In this document: one piece after another, positions 5,255 through 6,912 of the stretch
Position numbering within the stretch: position 1 is the first letter of the stretch
Layout: every line of letters starts with the position of its first letter
Source: Rhodospirillaceae bacterium
GTDB lineage: Bacteria > Pseudomonadota > Alphaproteobacteria > Rhodospirillales > Rhodospirillaceae
DNA length: 6,912 bases
Assembly (NCBI GenBank): GCA_016937315.1
Contig: JAFGWD010000191.1
Coordinates: 1 to 6,912 of the forward strand
Reading direction: 5' to 3'
Position numbers and translations under genes: made by a program
The notes under the pieces: generated by a model
What the model was told of the DNA's origin: nothing
The model's database searches: none
What the model saw: the letters and a program-made list of their open reading frames with translations, nothing else

Positions 5255-6331
5255 ATGGACAATCTTGCGAGTTTGCGTGACCAGGTCCTGACGGCGGCGG
5301 CACAGGCTGCGACGGTGGCGGACCTGGACGAGGTGCGGGTCGCCGCGCTCGGCAAGAAGGGGCAGTTGACGGGCCTGATGAAGGCGCTTTCCGGACTGGA
5401 CCCGGAGGCGCGTCGGGAGCGCGGTCAAGCGCTGAACGTGGTCAAGGATGAGGTCGCGGCTGCCATTGAGGCGCGGAAAGTGGCGCTTGAAGAGGCTGCC
5501 TTGAATGCGCGGTTGGCGCGGGAAGGGGTTGATATCACCCTGCCGCCACGTCCAGAGGCGTCAGGCATGATCCACCCGATCAGCCAGACCATGGATGAAG
5601 TCATCGCGATTTTCGCGCAGATGGGATTTGCCGTTGCCGAAGGGCCGGAGATTGAAGACGACTTCCATAATTTTACGGCCCTGAACATTCCGCCGGAGCA
5701 TCCGGCACGTCAGATGCACGATACGTTCTATCTGCCGCCGCAGGCCGATGATACGCGCTATGTGCTGCGGACCCATACCTCGCCGGTGCAGATTCGGACG
5801 ATGCAGGAACAGGCCCCTCCGATTCGCATTGTTGCGCCGGGGCGAACCTATCGCTGCGACTCGGATATGACGCATACCCCGATGTTCCATCAGATCGAAG
5901 GTCTGGTGATCGACAAGTCTACCCACTTTGGACACTTGAAGGGGTGCTTGATCGAATTCATTGAAACCTATTTCGAGCTTTCGGATGTGCCGGTGCGCTT
6001 CCGTCCATCATTTTTCCCGTTCACCGAACCGTCGGCGGAAGTGGATATTGGCTGTTCCCGCAAAGGCGGCGAACTGCGTATTGGTGCGGGCGATGGCTGG
6101 CTGGAAATTCTGGGGTGCGGCATGGTGCATCCCAATGTGTTGATCTCATGCGGTCTGGACCCCAACGAATACCAAGGGTTTGCCTTTGGTATGGGGATCG
6201 AACGTATTGCTTTGTTGGAGTACGGCATCCCCGATCTGCGGACGTTCTTTGATGCGGATTTGCGCTGGCTGAAACACTACGGTTTCGTGCCGCTTGATAT
6301 GCCGACGGTGACCGGAGGACTCAGCCGATGA
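5255..6331 (+). CDS. pheS: Phenylalanyl-tRNA synthetase alpha subunit
   Basis: PheS is the catalytic subunit of the alpha2-beta2 class II synthetase that charges tRNA-Phe. From ATG 5255 it has 358 residues, somewhat longer than the 327 of E. coli. The N-terminal coiled-coil (about 1-85, including VRVAALGKKGQLTGLMKAL) binds tRNA. The catalytic domain follows, with GPEIEDDFHNFTALNIP, the HTSPVQIRTM and HTPMFHQIEG substrate-pocket segments, motif 2 FRPSFFPFTEPSAEVD (R250) and motif 3 GFAFGMGIERIA, whose A310 is the residue that sets side-chain selectivity in E. coli (A294). The frame is open upstream to at least 5147, but those 36 codons run across the terminator and have no family resemblance, so MDNLASLRDQV is taken as the start. 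Its Shine-Dalgarno is weak (GAGG 5240-5243 or GAAGA 5248-5252). The stop overlaps pheT. Confidence 0.97.
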   Translation: MDNLASLRDQVLTAAAQAATVADLDEVRVAALGKKGQLTGLMKALSGLDPEARRERGQALNVVKDEVAAAIEARKVALEEAALNARLAREGVDITLPPRPEASGMIHPISQTMDEVIAIFAQMGFAVAEGPEIEDDFHNFTALNIPPEHPARQMHDTFYLPPQADDTRYVLRTHTSPVQIRTMQEQAPPIRIVAPGRTYRCDSDMTHTPMFHQIEGLVIDKSTHFGHLKGCLIEFIETYFELSDVPVRFRPSFFPFTEPSAEVDIGCSRKGGELRIGAGDGWLEILGCGMVHPNVLISCGLDPNEYQGFAFGMGIERIALLEYGIPDLRTFFDADLRWLKHYGFVPLDMPTVTGGLSR

Positions 6332-6912
6332 AATTCACGCTTTCCTGGTTGCGGGAGTACTTGGAGACCGAGTCCTCCCTGGCCGATTTGTCCGATGCGT
6401 TGACGGCTCTGGGCCTCGAAGTCGAAGGCATTGAGGACCCGGCTTCCCGGTTGTCTGGTTTCGTCGTTGCGGATGTGGTGGCGGCTGAGCGTCATCCAGA
6501 CGCCGATCGTTTGCAGGTCTTGACCGTGAACGCGGGGACCGAAACCATTCAGGTGGTGTGTGGCGCTCCGAACGCCCATGCGGGGATGAAGGGGATTTTG
6601 GCGCGGCCCGGTACGACGATTCCGGCGGATGGCTCGGTGCTGAAAAAGGGCAAGATTCGCGGCATTGAGAGCCAGGGCATGATGTGTTCGTTCCGCGAAC
6701 TGGCCTTGGGTGATGATCACCATGGGGTTGTTGAACTGGAAACGGATGCTGTTGCCGGGACCCCGGTGACGCAGGTTCTGTCCTTGGACCCGGTGATCGA
6801 CCTGTCCATAACCCCCAATCGTGCGGACTGTTTGGGGGTGCGTGGCTTGGCGCGTGATTTGGCCGCGAAGGGGTTGGGGGTGTTCAAGGACACGCCCGTT
6901 GCTGCTGTTGCC
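6328..6912 (+). CDS. pheT: Phenylalanyl-tRNA synthetase beta subunit, N-terminal 195 residues (3' partial)
   Basis: PheT is the large non-catalytic subunit; it recognises tRNA-Phe and edits Tyr-tRNA-Phe. Only about a quarter of the usual 800 or so residues is present, and the frame is open to the last base. It begins MKFTLSWLREYLETESSLAD, the standard start. An OB-fold tRNA-binding domain (about 39-150) follows, with HPDADRLQVLTVNAG, VVCGAPNAHAGMK and the SQGMMCS-ELALGDDHHGV segment. The B3/B4 editing region starts with SITPNRADCLGVRGLARDLA. ATG 6328 overlaps the pheS stop (ATGA) and has GGAGG (6314-6318) nine bases upstream, so the two subunits are translationally coupled, which suits their equal stoichiometry. 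Confidence 0.97.
   Translation, partial: MKFTLSWLREYLETESSLADLSDALTALGLEVEGIEDPASRLSGFVVADVVAAERHPDADRLQVLTVNAGTETIQVVCGAPNAHAGMKGILARPGTTIPADGSVLKKGKIRGIESQGMMCSFRELALGDDHHGVVELETDAVAGTPVTQVLSLDPVIDLSITPNRADCLGVRGLARDLAAKGLGVFKDTPVAAVA

Overview
The window looks like a chromosomal segment of a moderately GC-rich alphaproteobacterium. The protein sequences, the N-terminal pattern of initiation factor IF3 and the chemotaxis-type insert all suggest a Rhodospirillales-like, flagellated Gram-negative. That placement is inference from sequence style only; no 16S rRNA or other marker lies in the window. Every convincing gene is on the + strand.

Left part (1-1179): the 3' end of a GT4-type glycosyltransferase overlaps by ATGA a GT9 (heptosyltransferase-like) gene. 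The GT9 reading frame is intact over its full expected length except for one in-frame amber codon at 793-795, where relatives would carry a Tyr codon. It is either a recently broken gene or a base-call error. These genes probably belong to a surface polysaccharide or LPS locus that ends here.

Central and right part (1249-6912): a translation cluster in the same order as the Escherichia coli thrS-infC-rpmI-rplT-pheS-pheT region: threonyl-tRNA synthetase, IF3, L35, L20 and both subunits of phenylalanyl-tRNA synthetase (pheT is cut by the window end). The unusual member is a 127-residue gene between infC and rpmI. It carries the CheZ catalytic motif FQDLTGQ, and its C-terminal tail resembles the CheY-P-binding N-terminal peptide of FliM. 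It is most likely a miniature CheY-P phosphatase placed inside a protein-synthesis operon.

Regulation: infC appears to start at a non-canonical AUA codon (3320) six bases after a near-perfect Shine-Dalgarno sequence, which would support IF3 autoregulation by start-codon discrimination. The thrS-infC gap holds competing complementary segments and a strong 9-bp hairpin. The 229-base gap before rpmI holds a weak terminator-like T-run, a possible promoter and a structured leader that could be an L20/L35 autoregulatory element. A good intrinsic terminator, preceded by a second hairpin, separates rplT from pheS. pheS and pheT overlap by ATGA. No tRNA, rRNA, CRISPR array, insertion sequence or attachment site was seen, and no gap exceeds 230 bases.
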